From Filimonas lacunae (GTDB lineage Bacteria; Bacteroidota; Bacteroidia; Chitinophagales; Chitinophagaceae): a stretch of DNA of 64,000 bases. The notes beneath the pieces are model-generated. The model searched no databases and had not been told where the DNA came from. It worked only from the letters and a program-made list of their open reading frames with translations. Positions 28,594 through 37,800 of the stretch are shown here, in pieces; the stretch's first letter is position 1, and the number at the start of each line of letters is the position of its first letter. The stretch is taken from contig NZ_AP017422.1 of assembly GCF_002355595.1 (NCBI RefSeq), forward strand, positions 5,460,823 to 5,524,822, written 5' to 3'. The position numbers and the translations under genes were made by a program.

Positions 28594-29130
28594 GTGACAG
28601 AACATGAACTGATTAGAGGATGCATAAAAAAAGATGCTACATGCCAGCGTAAACTCTTTGAGTTATATGCTGGTAAAATGATGTCTGTATGCATGCGCTA
28701 CGCCTCGGATGCGAGTGAAGCGGAGGATATTCTGCAGGAAGGCTTTATCCGTATTTTCTCGTATATCCATCAGTTTAAATTTGAAGGCTCTTTTGAAGGC
28801 TGGCTACGCCGCATTGTGGTAAACAGTGCGCTGAAACAGCTACAGAAAAAGAGGATCGTATTTAAAGAAATTTCTGATCATCACGACAGTTCGCCGCGCC
28901 TTGACCCGTACGTTTATGCAAATCTTGGAGAAGAGGAACTGATGAAGTTGATTAACGCGCTACCGGAAGGATACCGCGTGGTGTTTAACCTGAGTGTAAT
29001 TGAAGGGTATAGCCACGAAGAAATTGCTCAACTTTTGAACGTACAACCCAGCACCAGCCGCAGCCAATTAGTAAAAGCGCGGAAGATGCTGCAAAATCAA
29101 ATAATAGAACTGCAGAAAATTGCTGTATAA
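28594..29130 (+). CDS. ECF-type RNA polymerase sigma factor
   Basis: Sigma-70 family group 4 factor of 178 aa with only regions 2 and 4. Region 2 at about 20-95: RYASDASEAEDILQEGFIRI and EGSFEGWLRRIVVNSAL. Region 4 at about 120-170: LPEGYRVVFNLSVIEGYSHE and VQPSTSRSQLVKARKM. The start is GTG at 28594; no in-frame ATG fits better. The next gene begins 2 nt after the stop, so the two are co-transcribed, and that neighbour is the likely partner or regulator. Confidence 0.95.
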   Translation: MTEHELIRGCIKKDATCQRKLFELYAGKMMSVCMRYASDASEAEDILQEGFIRIFSYIHQFKFEGSFEGWLRRIVVNSALKQLQKKRIVFKEISDHHDSSPRLDPYVYANLGEEELMKLINALPEGYRVVFNLSVIEGYSHEEIAQLLNVQPSTSRSQLVKARKMLQNQIIELQKIAV

Positions 29131-29132
29131 CA

Positions 29133-30626
29133 ATGACAGACAAACTGTTCGACAACTTTATACATGACAAGCTTCACAACCATAGTACTCCGGTTTCGGA
29201 AGGTATGTGGGCCCGTATAGAGGAAGAACTCAAAGAAGATAAAGAGGAAAGAAAAGTGTTTCTTTTCCGCCGTTGGTATTGGGCCGCGGCTATTTTAGTT
29301 TTAACCCTTTCCTCCGCCGCGTGGCTATATATGTCAGCTTCACATACCAGTGAAGTTACCGTTGCTACCCCATCGGCCAGCAACGCCGCTAGCAGCAGCA
29401 CTTTCAAAGGAAGCACAGCAACAGGCGGTACTGCTATTAACGCGGGAGATGCTGATAAAATTGTCAGCAACGACCATTCCTCTACGGTTAGCAACCATGT
29501 GCCTGCGAATAGCGATAATAATACCTCCGGTACAGCTGCCCAACCCAACCAGCCAACTGTTTACAACAATACAGATGCTTCTCACAATGCTTCAGCAAAC
29601 ATTGACAACAGTGAGGAAAAGCCAGCAAAAGCCACGCATAACCGTTTATTCCAGCGCCGCAAACCCGTTACTAATCCTACTGACGAAGAAAGTAATACGC
29701 TCTACAACGCCTACCAGGCAAATAAACAGGTATCTGCCACACAGGAGGCCACGGCTTTTGAGCGTTTTGGTACCTTACCTTCTGCTATAGCAGTTATTAA
29801 CAACCAGCAGGCAGATTACCGTACAGCGCTGCAACATAACCTGGAAGCACAGGAAAATAAGTTTACGCCTATTATACGTTGCCCCAGCGTTCGCAACCCG
29901 GTACCGAATGATTTATATATAGAAGCCTATGCTTCTCCTGATATGGTTTTCCGCAGCACTTCGGCCAATAACGGTGCCAGCAATTATATGGTAAACAGGG
30001 ACAGCAGTTTATCGCTGCGTACTTCCTTTACAGCCGGCGTACGCATTAGCAAAGCACTGACCGAAAACCTGCTCATTAAAACAGGACTGCAATACTCACA
30101 GATTAATGAAGATTATAAGTATAAGCAGGAAAACGAACGTAAACAGGTAACGGTGATTACCACACACACTATTACTGACGCCAATGGCCAAACCATAACG
30201 GTGCGCGATACCAGCAGCTACGAACAAATTGGTTACCTGCAGCGGAACATTAAAAACCGCTATCGCAGCATAGACATACCGGTGATATTAAGTTATGAGT
30301 GGGGAAATAATAATTGGCGTTTTGCCACCAACGGAGGTGCTATTATTAACCTCCGTTCCTGGTATTCCGGCGAAATACCGGACACCCTTAACCAGCCTGT
30401 TAAAAACGGAAGTGGCATATACAGAAACAATATAGGCATAGGTTTATATGCCGGTTTCAGCATTATTAAATCGATTAATGAAAATACCGATCTGTTTGCC
30501 GAACCTTATTTCCGGTACAACTTATCTGATATGACACAAAAAGGTCAGGCCTTTAACCAGAAATTCAACACCGCTGGATTATCACTGGGTATACGTTATA
30601 GAATTAATGGCGGGCAACGTTATTAA
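29133..30626 (+). CDS. sigma-linked protein with inner-membrane anchor and outer-membrane barrel
   Basis: 497 aa in four parts. Residues 1-45 are charged and cytosolic-looking (FDNFIHDKLHNHSTPVSEGM, then EEELKEDKEERK); 47-70 form one membrane helix (WYWAAAILVLTLSSAAWLYM); 75-200 are a Ser/Thr/Asn/Ala-rich linker; from about 240 the alternating strands of a porin-type beta barrel run to the C-terminus (FNTAGLSLGIRYRIN). There is no cleavable signal. Coupled to the ECF sigma gene, it could be an anti-sigma-like sensor spanning the periplasm, but the anti-sigma role is inference. The family is seen in relatives as an outer-membrane beta-barrel protein. Confidence 0.75.
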   Translation: MTDKLFDNFIHDKLHNHSTPVSEGMWARIEEELKEDKEERKVFLFRRWYWAAAILVLTLSSAAWLYMSASHTSEVTVATPSASNAASSSTFKGSTATGGTAINAGDADKIVSNDHSSTVSNHVPANSDNNTSGTAAQPNQPTVYNNTDASHNASANIDNSEEKPAKATHNRLFQRRKPVTNPTDEESNTLYNAYQANKQVSATQEATAFERFGTLPSAIAVINNQQADYRTALQHNLEAQENKFTPIIRCPSVRNPVPNDLYIEAYASPDMVFRSTSANNGASNYMVNRDSSLSLRTSFTAGVRISKALTENLLIKTGLQYSQINEDYKYKQENERKQVTVITTHTITDANGQTITVRDTSSYEQIGYLQRNIKNRYRSIDIPVILSYEWGNNNWRFATNGGAIINLRSWYSGEIPDTLNQPVKNGSGIYRNNIGIGLYAGFSIIKSINENTDLFAEPYFRYNLSDMTQKGQAFNQKFNTAGLSLGIRYRINGGQRY

Positions 30627-30661
30627 ACGTGTTGGTATCTGATTAATAAATGGAAGCTTGT

Positions 30662-31633
30662 ATGAAACTCGTGTCCTGTTTTTCCTTTATCCTTATTCTT
30701 CTTCTGGGCTCCTGTAAAAAGCAGTCCTCAGAAGTTTTTGTACCTTATCCAACACAGGATACGGTATGGGGTCCTGTTGCCAGCAGTTTTATACACCCGC
30801 TGGACACCCTGTTTACTTCGGCTAATACAGAAACCATCATCGCCAATGCCACCACAGGTGGTACGTTGCATTTTAGCAATTATGCGGATGTTGTTTTCCC
30901 TGCGGGATTTGCAGCCAATAATGGCAGTGTTGTTTCGGGTAATGTAAACGTATCATTACTGTATTTAAAAAGTAAAGGTGACTTTGTGCGTTATGCAAGA
31001 CCCACTTTCAGTGAAACAGATGGCTTGCTGGATAATACAGCCGCTTTTAAAGTAAGTGTTTCGCAAAACGGACAGGCATTGGACATTGCTTCGGGCAGCT
31101 TTATAAAATTACATTTCAGGATAGGTGTTCCTTTTAACTCCAATAACCAGGTGCTAAATGGTGACACTACAGTGAGTAATACCGGCAACTTTACCTGGAA
31201 TATCAACACCGACAACAGCCTGCTACAACCCTTTGCAGGATCGGATAACACGGGGAATTATATTGGCTACGACATGAAATGCACGCAGGCAGGCTGGATA
31301 GGCTGTGGCCGGATAGCAGACAACAACGCTGCCGATACAGGCAAATTAGAAGTATTACTACCACCTAATTTTACCAATAAAAACAGTAGCGTGTATATAG
31401 TAACGCGCAACCAGCGTAGCGTGGTACGGGTGAGTCCTAACTTAAACTCCCGCACTTTCCGCTCAGCTAACGTTCCTACCAAAACAGAAGTGATACTGAT
31501 CGTTGTAGGAAAGGTAAATGGCAACTATTACACCGATGCTATTACCTTTACCTCTTCCAACTGGCAGCTGGCCAAACCTAAACCGCATAAGTGCAGCCAG
31601 CAGCAGATGCTTGATTTACTGAATGCTTTATAA
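30662..31633 (+). CDS. lipoprotein of unknown function
   Basis: About 323 aa. MKLVSCFSFILILLLGSCKK gives a clear lipobox, so I prefer this ATG to the one at 30650. The body is beta-rich with no motif I recognise: an early ATTGGTLHFSNYADVVFPAG segment, a NINTDNSLLQPFAGS middle, and a Cys pair around MKCTQAGWIGCGRI. The layout recalls carboxypeptidase-regulatory or anchor-type surface lipoproteins. It follows the sigma/barrel pair by 35 nt and probably shares their transcript. Confidence 0.65.
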   Translation: MKLVSCFSFILILLLGSCKKQSSEVFVPYPTQDTVWGPVASSFIHPLDTLFTSANTETIIANATTGGTLHFSNYADVVFPAGFAANNGSVVSGNVNVSLLYLKSKGDFVRYARPTFSETDGLLDNTAAFKVSVSQNGQALDIASGSFIKLHFRIGVPFNSNNQVLNGDTTVSNTGNFTWNINTDNSLLQPFAGSDNTGNYIGYDMKCTQAGWIGCGRIADNNAADTGKLEVLLPPNFTNKNSSVYIVTRNQRSVVRVSPNLNSRTFRSANVPTKTEVILIVVGKVNGNYYTDAITFTSSNWQLAKPKPHKCSQQQMLDLLNAL

Positions 31634-31692
31634 AACAACATAAATGTAAAACGCCCCGAACAATGCCGGGGCGTTTTACATTTATGTTGTTT
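31633..31692. terminator. bidirectional terminator with a 26-bp perfect stem
   Basis: Left arm 31633-31658 and right arm 31667-31692 are perfectly complementary over 26 bp, loop AACAATGC. The core is ACGCCCCG / CGGGGCGT. It starts at the last base of the lipoprotein stop and ends 1 nt before the metalloprotease stop, serving both convergent genes. Confidence 0.85.
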
Positions 31693-31693
31693 G

Positions 31694-34234
31694 TTACCAG
31701 CTATCTTCTTCAAACATCGCCGGCATTCCAATAGGAGCGCCAGGGGGCATTTCTGCTGCCGGAACAGGTTGAAATTTATCTGGTTCCTGCTTAAAGGCTT
31801 CTATTTGTGAAAGCCCAAACAGCAAATTGGCTTTGTATGTTCTTTCTGCACCAGGTAGTTTGGCCGTCATCCACTCTTTCAGTTCCTCTATCTCTAATAA
31901 AGCCTCGCTGCGTACATTTTCGGCAGTTTTAGTATTAGCAGCCAGTTGTAACAGATATTTTAAAGTAAGGTTATTCACCAGCATCTGTAACTGACCATGA
32001 TAACCACTTGCAGGAGTAGTTTTCCATGTTTTATTCAACAGCTTATCTACTATATCCAGAAAACCGGGTAAGTTATTGTTACGGGCATGATATTCAATTA
32101 ACCGTGCAGCACGCTCTTCATTTAATAAATAAGACAAGGTAGTAGCTGCTGCCGACTCCGCTGCTGCAATAGGATCAAAAGCAGGACCGGTGTTACCGTG
32201 GAAGGATTCAATGGAAGCAGGATACCCTGAAGGTCGTGGAGGAATTTTACTGATCAGTTTTTCCGGTAAGGCCAGTGCTTCCGGCGTTACGGTATTTACC
32301 AAAGCGTCAAAGGCTTTCCATTGTGTTGCAGGCTCTACCATGCGGGTAATTACCTGGCCATCATTTTTAACAGCATGTGTAAAATACAAGCCCCCTACCG
32401 ATTTGGCTACCGCTTCTACCTGGTACCGGTGTAACAGGTAAACAGGCACCAGCACTTCTTCCAGGGTGGCCATAGGGGCATCTTTTACAATGGCCTTTTC
32501 TGAAAAGTTATCCAACACATGCCGGCGCACTACCATTATCCGGTTTAACTCATCTATCGGATCAACCCCGTCATCCCATTGGTGTGAAGAGGGGTGCGCA
32601 CCACCACCCACATCCGGAATGAATATATGCCCTTGTTTCAGCGTTTCTTTCATAATAGCATCCAAGGCTGCATTTTCATTGGTACCAGCAGGAAAATCCT
32701 GGTAGCCCCATATAATGGCGCGTTTATCCCATGTGCCTATACCTTTGGCATAAGCATCAGATACATCAATAGCACCATTGGTTTGTAAGGTAAACCGGGG
32801 GAAAGGATAGTCCATTACTGAAGCACGCTCTTTAGAGCTGGATGAAAAGTTATGAAACAAACCAAGGGTATGTCCTATTTCGTGTGCAGATAACTGGCGC
32901 AGTCGTGCAAAAGCCAGTTCTTTCATTTTGGAAGAAACCGGTTTGCCCTCTTCATAAGGTTGCAGCAGGCCTTCTGCTATCAGGTAATCCTGCCTGTGCC
33001 TGTCTGAACCCAGAGTAACTACACCTTTGATAATTTCACCTGTGCGGGGATCAATGTAAGAAGAGCCATAAGAGAAAGCTCGGGCAGGACTGCCAGTACG
33101 ATCTACCCAGTTAACAACATTATACCGGATATCCATAGCATCTGCATCGGCCGGCAGTTCTTTTACCTGGAAAGCATTTTTATAGCCTGCCGCTTCAAAA
33201 GCCTGGTTCCACCACGAACCGCCATCTATCAATGCCTTTTTAACTGGCTCAGGAGCGCCCCGGTCTATGTAATACACAATGGGTTCAACGGCTTCACTTA
33301 CCGCCGCTGCAGGATCTTTTTTCTGTAACCTGTGACGCCGGCTGAAGCGTTTTACCATAGGCTCATCAATAGGAGCGGAAAAGTCCATATAGCTGAACAG
33401 GTTAAACCCGGAACGGGGATCAAACTTTCGTGGATGGTAATTGCTATCGGGCAATGCCACAAAGCTCTGATGCATATATACTGTAACAGCATTTACATCA
33501 GGCGCTATACCCGGTGCGCCACCACCATAGTTAAATGCCCCTGTAGTGCTGCCACCTGTAAAAGTGATTAGCGATTCAAACTCTGTATTGAGCGGGAAAT
33601 TTCGGGTGTTAGGCAAATACACTGCCGAACGGGTTTCATCCACTTTGTAACCTGCACCACCGCTTGCCGGAGTTGCAGAACGGGTGTTGCCACCGCCACC
33701 TCTGCCACCGGAAGCCAGCTTATCACCTATTTTCTGGCTATCCCGGATAAGAAAAGGTGTAATGTCTACCAACACCTTATCCCCTTCTAGTGCTACCGGT
33801 AAAAAGCCCCACAATACCGAACCCGCAAAAGCTTTATCTACTGTATTCTGCTCATCGGCAGTAGCTCCCCGGTAGTTGTAATTACATTGATATAATAACA
33901 CTTTGGGACCTGCTTTTACAAATTTGGTGATTACTGCGGCGGCCTGCCCCCTTTCCGGCCCGCCGTTACCTACACCACCAGGCAATGCATTAAAGTACAG
34001 GAATTCTTTTCCGTATTCACTGATTTCGAGGTACACTTTACCACTCTTTTCATCGTAATAGAAGTTGTAATACCCTTCATACTTTTTGTAATTCTGTGTA
34101 AAGGCGGTAATACCCGGCAAAGGCTTTTCTGTTGATTTTGCGGGAGCTTCCATACTACCTCCCGGCTTGTTTTGCGCTTGTGCTGCCAATGCGCAAAACA
34201 AAGCCCAGCTCATTAGCTTTAGTTTTGTTTTCAT
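31694..34234 (-). CDS. exported zinc metalloprotease (DUF5117/DUF5118 type)
   Basis: Large secreted peptidase of about 846 aa. Signal peptide MKTKLKLMSWALFCALAAQA. N-terminal ~300 residues match the layout of the DUF5118/DUF5117 proteins of Bacteroidota (YYDEKSGKVYLEISEYGKEF near 60). The catalytic zinc site is HEIGHTLGLFHN at about 455, followed by the Met-turn SVMDYP, the signature of metzincin-like enzymes. The C-terminal part has no known domain. The likely role is protein degradation outside the cytosol; the substrate is unknown. An ATG two codons upstream is possible. Confidence 0.9.
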   Translation of the reverse strand: MKTKLKLMSWALFCALAAQAQNKPGGSMEAPAKSTEKPLPGITAFTQNYKKYEGYYNFYYDEKSGKVYLEISEYGKEFLYFNALPGGVGNGGPERGQAAAVITKFVKAGPKVLLYQCNYNYRGATADEQNTVDKAFAGSVLWGFLPVALEGDKVLVDITPFLIRDSQKIGDKLASGGRGGGGNTRSATPASGGAGYKVDETRSAVYLPNTRNFPLNTEFESLITFTGGSTTGAFNYGGGAPGIAPDVNAVTVYMHQSFVALPDSNYHPRKFDPRSGFNLFSYMDFSAPIDEPMVKRFSRRHRLQKKDPAAAVSEAVEPIVYYIDRGAPEPVKKALIDGGSWWNQAFEAAGYKNAFQVKELPADADAMDIRYNVVNWVDRTGSPARAFSYGSSYIDPRTGEIIKGVVTLGSDRHRQDYLIAEGLLQPYEEGKPVSSKMKELAFARLRQLSAHEIGHTLGLFHNFSSSSKERASVMDYPFPRFTLQTNGAIDVSDAYAKGIGTWDKRAIIWGYQDFPAGTNENAALDAIMKETLKQGHIFIPDVGGGAHPSSHQWDDGVDPIDELNRIMVVRRHVLDNFSEKAIVKDAPMATLEEVLVPVYLLHRYQVEAVAKSVGGLYFTHAVKNDGQVITRMVEPATQWKAFDALVNTVTPEALALPEKLISKIPPRPSGYPASIESFHGNTGPAFDPIAAAESAAATTLSYLLNEERAARLIEYHARNNNLPGFLDIVDKLLNKTWKTTPASGYHGQLQMLVNNLTLKYLLQLAANTKTAENVRSEALLEIEELKEWMTAKLPGAERTYKANLLFGLSQIEAFKQEPDKFQPVPAAEMPPGAPIGMPAMFEEDSW

Positions 34235-34391
34235 GTGCAATATTGTTTTACCAATATCTGAAATTAAGGATTAGGATACTGAGTTAGTGAGCTAATAGGT
34301 AGGATGGCCATGTAAATAGCCTGAGTAAGACGGCTCTTTTGATCAACCCAAAAACTGCAGGAGAGAAAACGATGGGTATTATAAAAAATAA

Positions 34392-34415
34392 ACTCCCCTA
34401 TGAAAATAGGGGAGT
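34392..34415 (-). terminator. terminator downstream of lon
   Basis: ACTCCCCTAT / ATAGGGGAGT, a perfect 10-bp stem with loop GAAA. On the minus strand it is followed by TTATTTTTT and lies 102 nt past the lon stop. On the plus strand CTTTT follows. Confidence 0.75.
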
Positions 34416-34439
34416 CTTTTAACCCTTAAAACAACCAAC

Positions 34440-34514
34440 ATGAAAAAAATCTTATACCAGTTATTACAACCTAAAATGGATTTGGTTGCACTCCCGGCTG
34501 TTTTTTTCACGTAA
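34440..34514 (+). CDS. possible 24-residue miniprotein
   Basis: ATG AAA AAA ATC opens a 24-codon frame (MKKILYQLLQPKMDLVALPA, then VFFT) ending 3 nt from the lon stop on the other strand. The upstream TTAAAACAACCAAC resembles 5' ends of Bacteroidota outer-membrane genes. It could be a decayed gene start or chance. The rest of the 276-nt gap 34241-34516 holds only the lon terminator. Confidence 0.2.
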   Translation: MKKILYQLLQPKMDLVALPAVFFT

Positions 34515-34516
34515 TA

Positions 34517-36919
34517 TTATACCAGTGCCAGTTCCAGCACTTGCTGCATTGTTTTAACGTAATGGAAATCAATTCCTTTTATAAAATTGCTGTCAATCTC
34601 ATTCACGTCTTTTTCATTCTGCCAGCACATTACAATCTCTTTTAGCCCGGCTCTTTTGGCTGCCAGTACTTTTTCTTTAATCCCTCCTACTGGTAACACC
34701 TGCCCGCGTAGGGTAATTTCACCTGTCATAGCCAGATAGGGTTTTACCTTACGTCCCGTAAAGGCAGAAGCCAAAGCCGTAAGCATGGTAACGCCGGCAC
34801 TAGGACCATCTTTAGGCACAGCTCCTTCCGGAACGTGGATGTGAATTCCTTTTTGTGAAAACACTTCGCTGTTCAGCTGTAACTTCTTAGCATTGCTTTG
34901 CAGGTAGCTTAAAGCAGTAGCAGCACTTTCTTTCATCACATTACCCAGGTTACCCGTTAGCTTCAGTTCGCCCTTGCCTTCGCTCAGCAAGGTTTCGATA
35001 AACAGGATATCCCCACCTACATAGGTATAGGCTAAACCAACAGCCACACCAGGCATATTGGCGGTTTTGTATATCTCGTTGCTGTAACGTGGCGAACCCA
35101 GTATTTTTTCTACATCAGCAACAGTAAGTGTGCTTTTGATCTTTTCTTTAATAGCATACTCTTTAGCCTGATAACGCATAATGCTGGCCAGCTGTCTGTC
35201 CAGCTCGCGCACACCACTTTCACGGGTATGACTTTCAATTACCTTCTCCAGCACCTTATCTGCAATAGTAAGCGTTACATCCTTTAAGCCATGCGCTTCT
35301 TTTTGCTTAGGCACCAAATGACGTTTAGCTATTTCCACCTTCTCTTCTACAGCATAACCGCTCAGGTCTATAATCTCCAGTCTGTCGCGTAAAGCGGGCT
35401 GTATGTTTTGCAGGTTATTGGCAGTAGCAATAAACAATACCTTGCTTAAATCGTATTCCAGCTCCAGGTAGTTATCGTAAAATGCATTGTTTTGTTCAGG
35501 ATCTAACACTTCCAGCAGGGCACTGGAAGGATCGCCTTTAAAGTCGGTACCTATCTTATCAATCTCATCCAGGATCATTACCGGGTTAGAAGTTTTCACC
35601 TTCCTGATATTTTGTAATATACGACCTGGCATTGCCCCGATATAGGTTTTACGATGGCCACGTATCTCGCTTTCATCATGTAACCCACCAAGGCTTACCC
35701 GAACATATTTGCGACCTACTGCATGGGCAATACTTTTACCTAAAGAGGTTTTACCAATGCCCGGAGGGCCTACAAAACACAGGATAGGGCTTTTCATATC
35801 TCCTTTCAGCTTTAACACTGCCAGGTATTCCAGTATACGCTCCTTAATCTTTTTCATGCCATAATGATCGGCATCCAGCGTGTCCTGAGCGTGGCTTAAA
35901 TCATAATTATCCTGCGAATATTCTTCCCAGGGCAAATCCAGCATTAAGTCCACGTGATTATATACTACCGAATAATCCGGTGTGCTGGGGTGCATACGCT
36001 CCAGTTTTTCAATACCGGTTTTAAACATCTGCTTTGCAGTTTCCGGCCACTTTTTCGACTCCGCCTTTTTCTTCAGTTCGTTTACTTCACGGTCGTTGCT
36101 ATCACCACCCAGCTCGTCCTTAATACTTTTCAACTGTTGTTGTAAAAAGTATTCACGTTGCTGCTTATCTATTTCAGTGCGTGTTTTGGTGGTTACTTTA
36201 TTCTTTAGCTCAGCAAACTGCAGTTCGCGCTGTAACAGCTCAGTTAATCTTTCTGCTCTTTGCTTTACATCATCTGCTTCCAGTAATATCTGCTTTTCTT
36301 TCAGCTCGCTGTTTAAATTGCTGCTCACGAAATTGATGAGGAAAGAAGGGCTTTCGATGTTGCGCAGGATAATAGCCGCTTCGGCAGGCATATTAGGCGA
36401 CAACTGTATAATCTGGGAAGCGAGGTCTTTAATGGTTACTGTATACGCTTCAAAGCTTTCATCTTCCGGTAATACATCTTCCGGCAGCAAGTCTACTTTA
36501 GCTCTGAAATAAGGCTCTTCTTCCACAAAAGAGGTTACTTTAAAACGTCTCTTGCCCTGGATAATGATGGTAGTGCCACCATCGGGCATTTTTATCATTT
36601 TTACTACGCGGGCAACCGTACCCACATCGCATAAATCGCTTAAACCGGGTTCTTCAATGCTTCCATCTTTCTGCGCCAGCACACCTACCAGCTTACCACC
36701 TTTATAAGCGTCGTTTACAGCTTTAATGCTTTTATCTCTACCTACCGTAATAGGCAGCACCACGCCAGGAAATAATACAGTATTGCGTAAAGGCAGTAAA
36801 GCAAGTAAATCGGGGATTTCCAGGTTTTTATCCAGATCGCTTTCAACTTCGTTAATGGGTATTATGGGCAGAAATTCGGTATCATCGTCTCCCTTTAGAA
36901 AGAATTGATTATTATTCAT
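34517..36919 (-). CDS. lon: ATP-dependent protease Lon
   Basis: Cytosolic AAA+ serine protease for damaged and regulatory proteins. The 800 residues contain the N-terminal Lon substrate domain (about 35-240: LALLPLRNTVLFPGVVLPI), a coiled coil, the AAA+ module with Walker A GPPGIGKTSLGKS and Walker B VMILDEIDKIG, and the protease domain with the catalytic Ser in PKDGPSAGVTM and Lys in GGIKEKVLAAKRAG. Complete. No perfect promoter box was found upstream; a TAGGTG-CA-CACCTA repeat lies 41 nt before the start. Confidence 0.98.
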   Translation of the reverse strand: MNNNQFFLKGDDDTEFLPIIPINEVESDLDKNLEIPDLLALLPLRNTVLFPGVVLPITVGRDKSIKAVNDAYKGGKLVGVLAQKDGSIEEPGLSDLCDVGTVARVVKMIKMPDGGTTIIIQGKRRFKVTSFVEEEPYFRAKVDLLPEDVLPEDESFEAYTVTIKDLASQIIQLSPNMPAEAAIILRNIESPSFLINFVSSNLNSELKEKQILLEADDVKQRAERLTELLQRELQFAELKNKVTTKTRTEIDKQQREYFLQQQLKSIKDELGGDSNDREVNELKKKAESKKWPETAKQMFKTGIEKLERMHPSTPDYSVVYNHVDLMLDLPWEEYSQDNYDLSHAQDTLDADHYGMKKIKERILEYLAVLKLKGDMKSPILCFVGPPGIGKTSLGKSIAHAVGRKYVRVSLGGLHDESEIRGHRKTYIGAMPGRILQNIRKVKTSNPVMILDEIDKIGTDFKGDPSSALLEVLDPEQNNAFYDNYLELEYDLSKVLFIATANNLQNIQPALRDRLEIIDLSGYAVEEKVEIAKRHLVPKQKEAHGLKDVTLTIADKVLEKVIESHTRESGVRELDRQLASIMRYQAKEYAIKEKIKSTLTVADVEKILGSPRYSNEIYKTANMPGVAVGLAYTYVGGDILFIETLLSEGKGELKLTGNLGNVMKESAATALSYLQSNAKKLQLNSEVFSQKGIHIHVPEGAVPKDGPSAGVTMLTALASAFTGRKVKPYLAMTGEITLRGQVLPVGGIKEKVLAAKRAGLKEIVMCWQNEKDVNEIDSNFIKGIDFHYVKTMQQVLELALV

Positions 36920-36959
36920 ATACTCCGGTTCTAGTGGTCAAAATGTCATTAAGCCGCTG

Positions 36960-36973
36960 TAGGTGCACACCTA
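36960..36973. promoter_or_regulatory. inverted repeat upstream of lon
   Basis: TAGGTG-CA-CACCTA, a 6-bp perfect repeat 41 nt from the lon start codon on one side and 15 nt from a small plus-strand frame on the other. It could be an operator; there is no supporting copy elsewhere that I noticed. Confidence 0.25.
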
Positions 36974-36987
36974 ACAGGCAGAAGTAT

Positions 36988-37122
36988 ATGGGGTCAATTA
37001 AAATGCCAAAGGGAAGTAAAGGGAAATTTTATACCAAAAATGGCAGATCAGCAGATGATAAAACGGAACAACCGGAAACAATAGGTAATGAAGTGAATCA
37101 GGCACCTTTTGCTTCCGGTTGA
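36988..37122 (+). CDS. possible small basic protein
   Basis: 44 aa starting MGSIKMPKGSKGKFYTKNG, then a polar ADDKTEQPETIGNE stretch and a short tail. No domain. A second start at 37003 is possible. The Lys/Gly-rich opening has a real-gene look, but there is no promoter or homology I can cite. A 66-codon frame on the opposite strand overlaps it and looks like chance. Confidence 0.35.
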   Translation: MGSIKMPKGSKGKFYTKNGRSADDKTEQPETIGNEVNQAPFASG

Positions 37123-37149
37123 TTATTTCCGGTGAAAAATCAATATTAT

Positions 37150-37746
37150 TTATAGAATACGTAAGCCTACGCCTAATTGTAATTGCTGATTTTTCCATTT
37201 ATCCTGTGAGGCTACATCACCTACATCAGATAAACCAATGTTGTAACGGCCATAGATACGTAAAGCGCTTAAGTTTACCTGCGCACCAAAAGCCAATGCA
37301 AAATCGCCTGATTTAAAAGCATCACCGGCATTTTGTAAAGTGGTTTTATGGTTGTTTAACAGAATGCTGTATTGTGGACCAGCATTTAAAGTTAATAACT
37401 TCCCTGCATTGATACGTAAAAGGATAGGAATGCTCAGGTAGTTAAGATGAATGTTATCACCTGGTTTAAAAATATCACTGGTTTGATTGGTTACTTTGGT
37501 GTTGGTTTGGTTAAACAACAACTCTGGCTGAATACCGATGGTTTTATTGAAATCAATTTCGGCAAAACCACCAAGATGAAAGCCCAGTTCATAACCATCT
37601 TTAAATCTTACCCCATCTAATTTTCCCAGGTTAGCACCTGCTTTGGCGCCCAGATGAAAGCCTTGTGCATTACCTGCTATGGCAAGCATGGTAACTGCAA
37701 ATACAGAAAAAGTGAAAGATAATACGCGTTGCTTGTACGTTTTCAT
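37150..37746 (-). CDS. small outer-membrane beta-barrel protein (OmpW/porin-family type)
   Basis: 198 aa. The signal peptide (FTFSVFAVTMLAIAGNAQG) precedes an eight-strand-like barrel: FHLGAKAGANLGKLDG opens the mature protein, strands such as NLNAGPQYSILLNN-type segments follow, and it ends LQLGVGLRIL with alternating hydrophobic residues. This is the common Bacteroidota outer membrane beta-barrel domain (PorT-like) family, without a specific role. It lies 54 nt downstream of the large porin gene and may share its transcript. Confidence 0.85.
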   Translation of the reverse strand: MKTYKQRVLSFTFSVFAVTMLAIAGNAQGFHLGAKAGANLGKLDGVRFKDGYELGFHLGGFAEIDFNKTIGIQPELLFNQTNTKVTNQTSDIFKPGDNIHLNYLSIPILLRINAGKLLTLNAGPQYSILLNNHKTTLQNAGDAFKSGDFALAFGAQVNLSALRIYGRYNIGLSDVGDVASQDKWKNQQLQLGVGLRIL

Positions 37747-37800
37747 ATAAGTTGTTTTGCAACTACAATTTCAAAGCCTGTGCCAAACGCGTAATTAACT

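Noticed and set aside
36998-37198. 66-codon minus-strand frame between lon and the barrel protein gene
   Set aside because: It has odd composition, runs across the neighbouring gene's 3' end and shows no signal or motif; likely chance.
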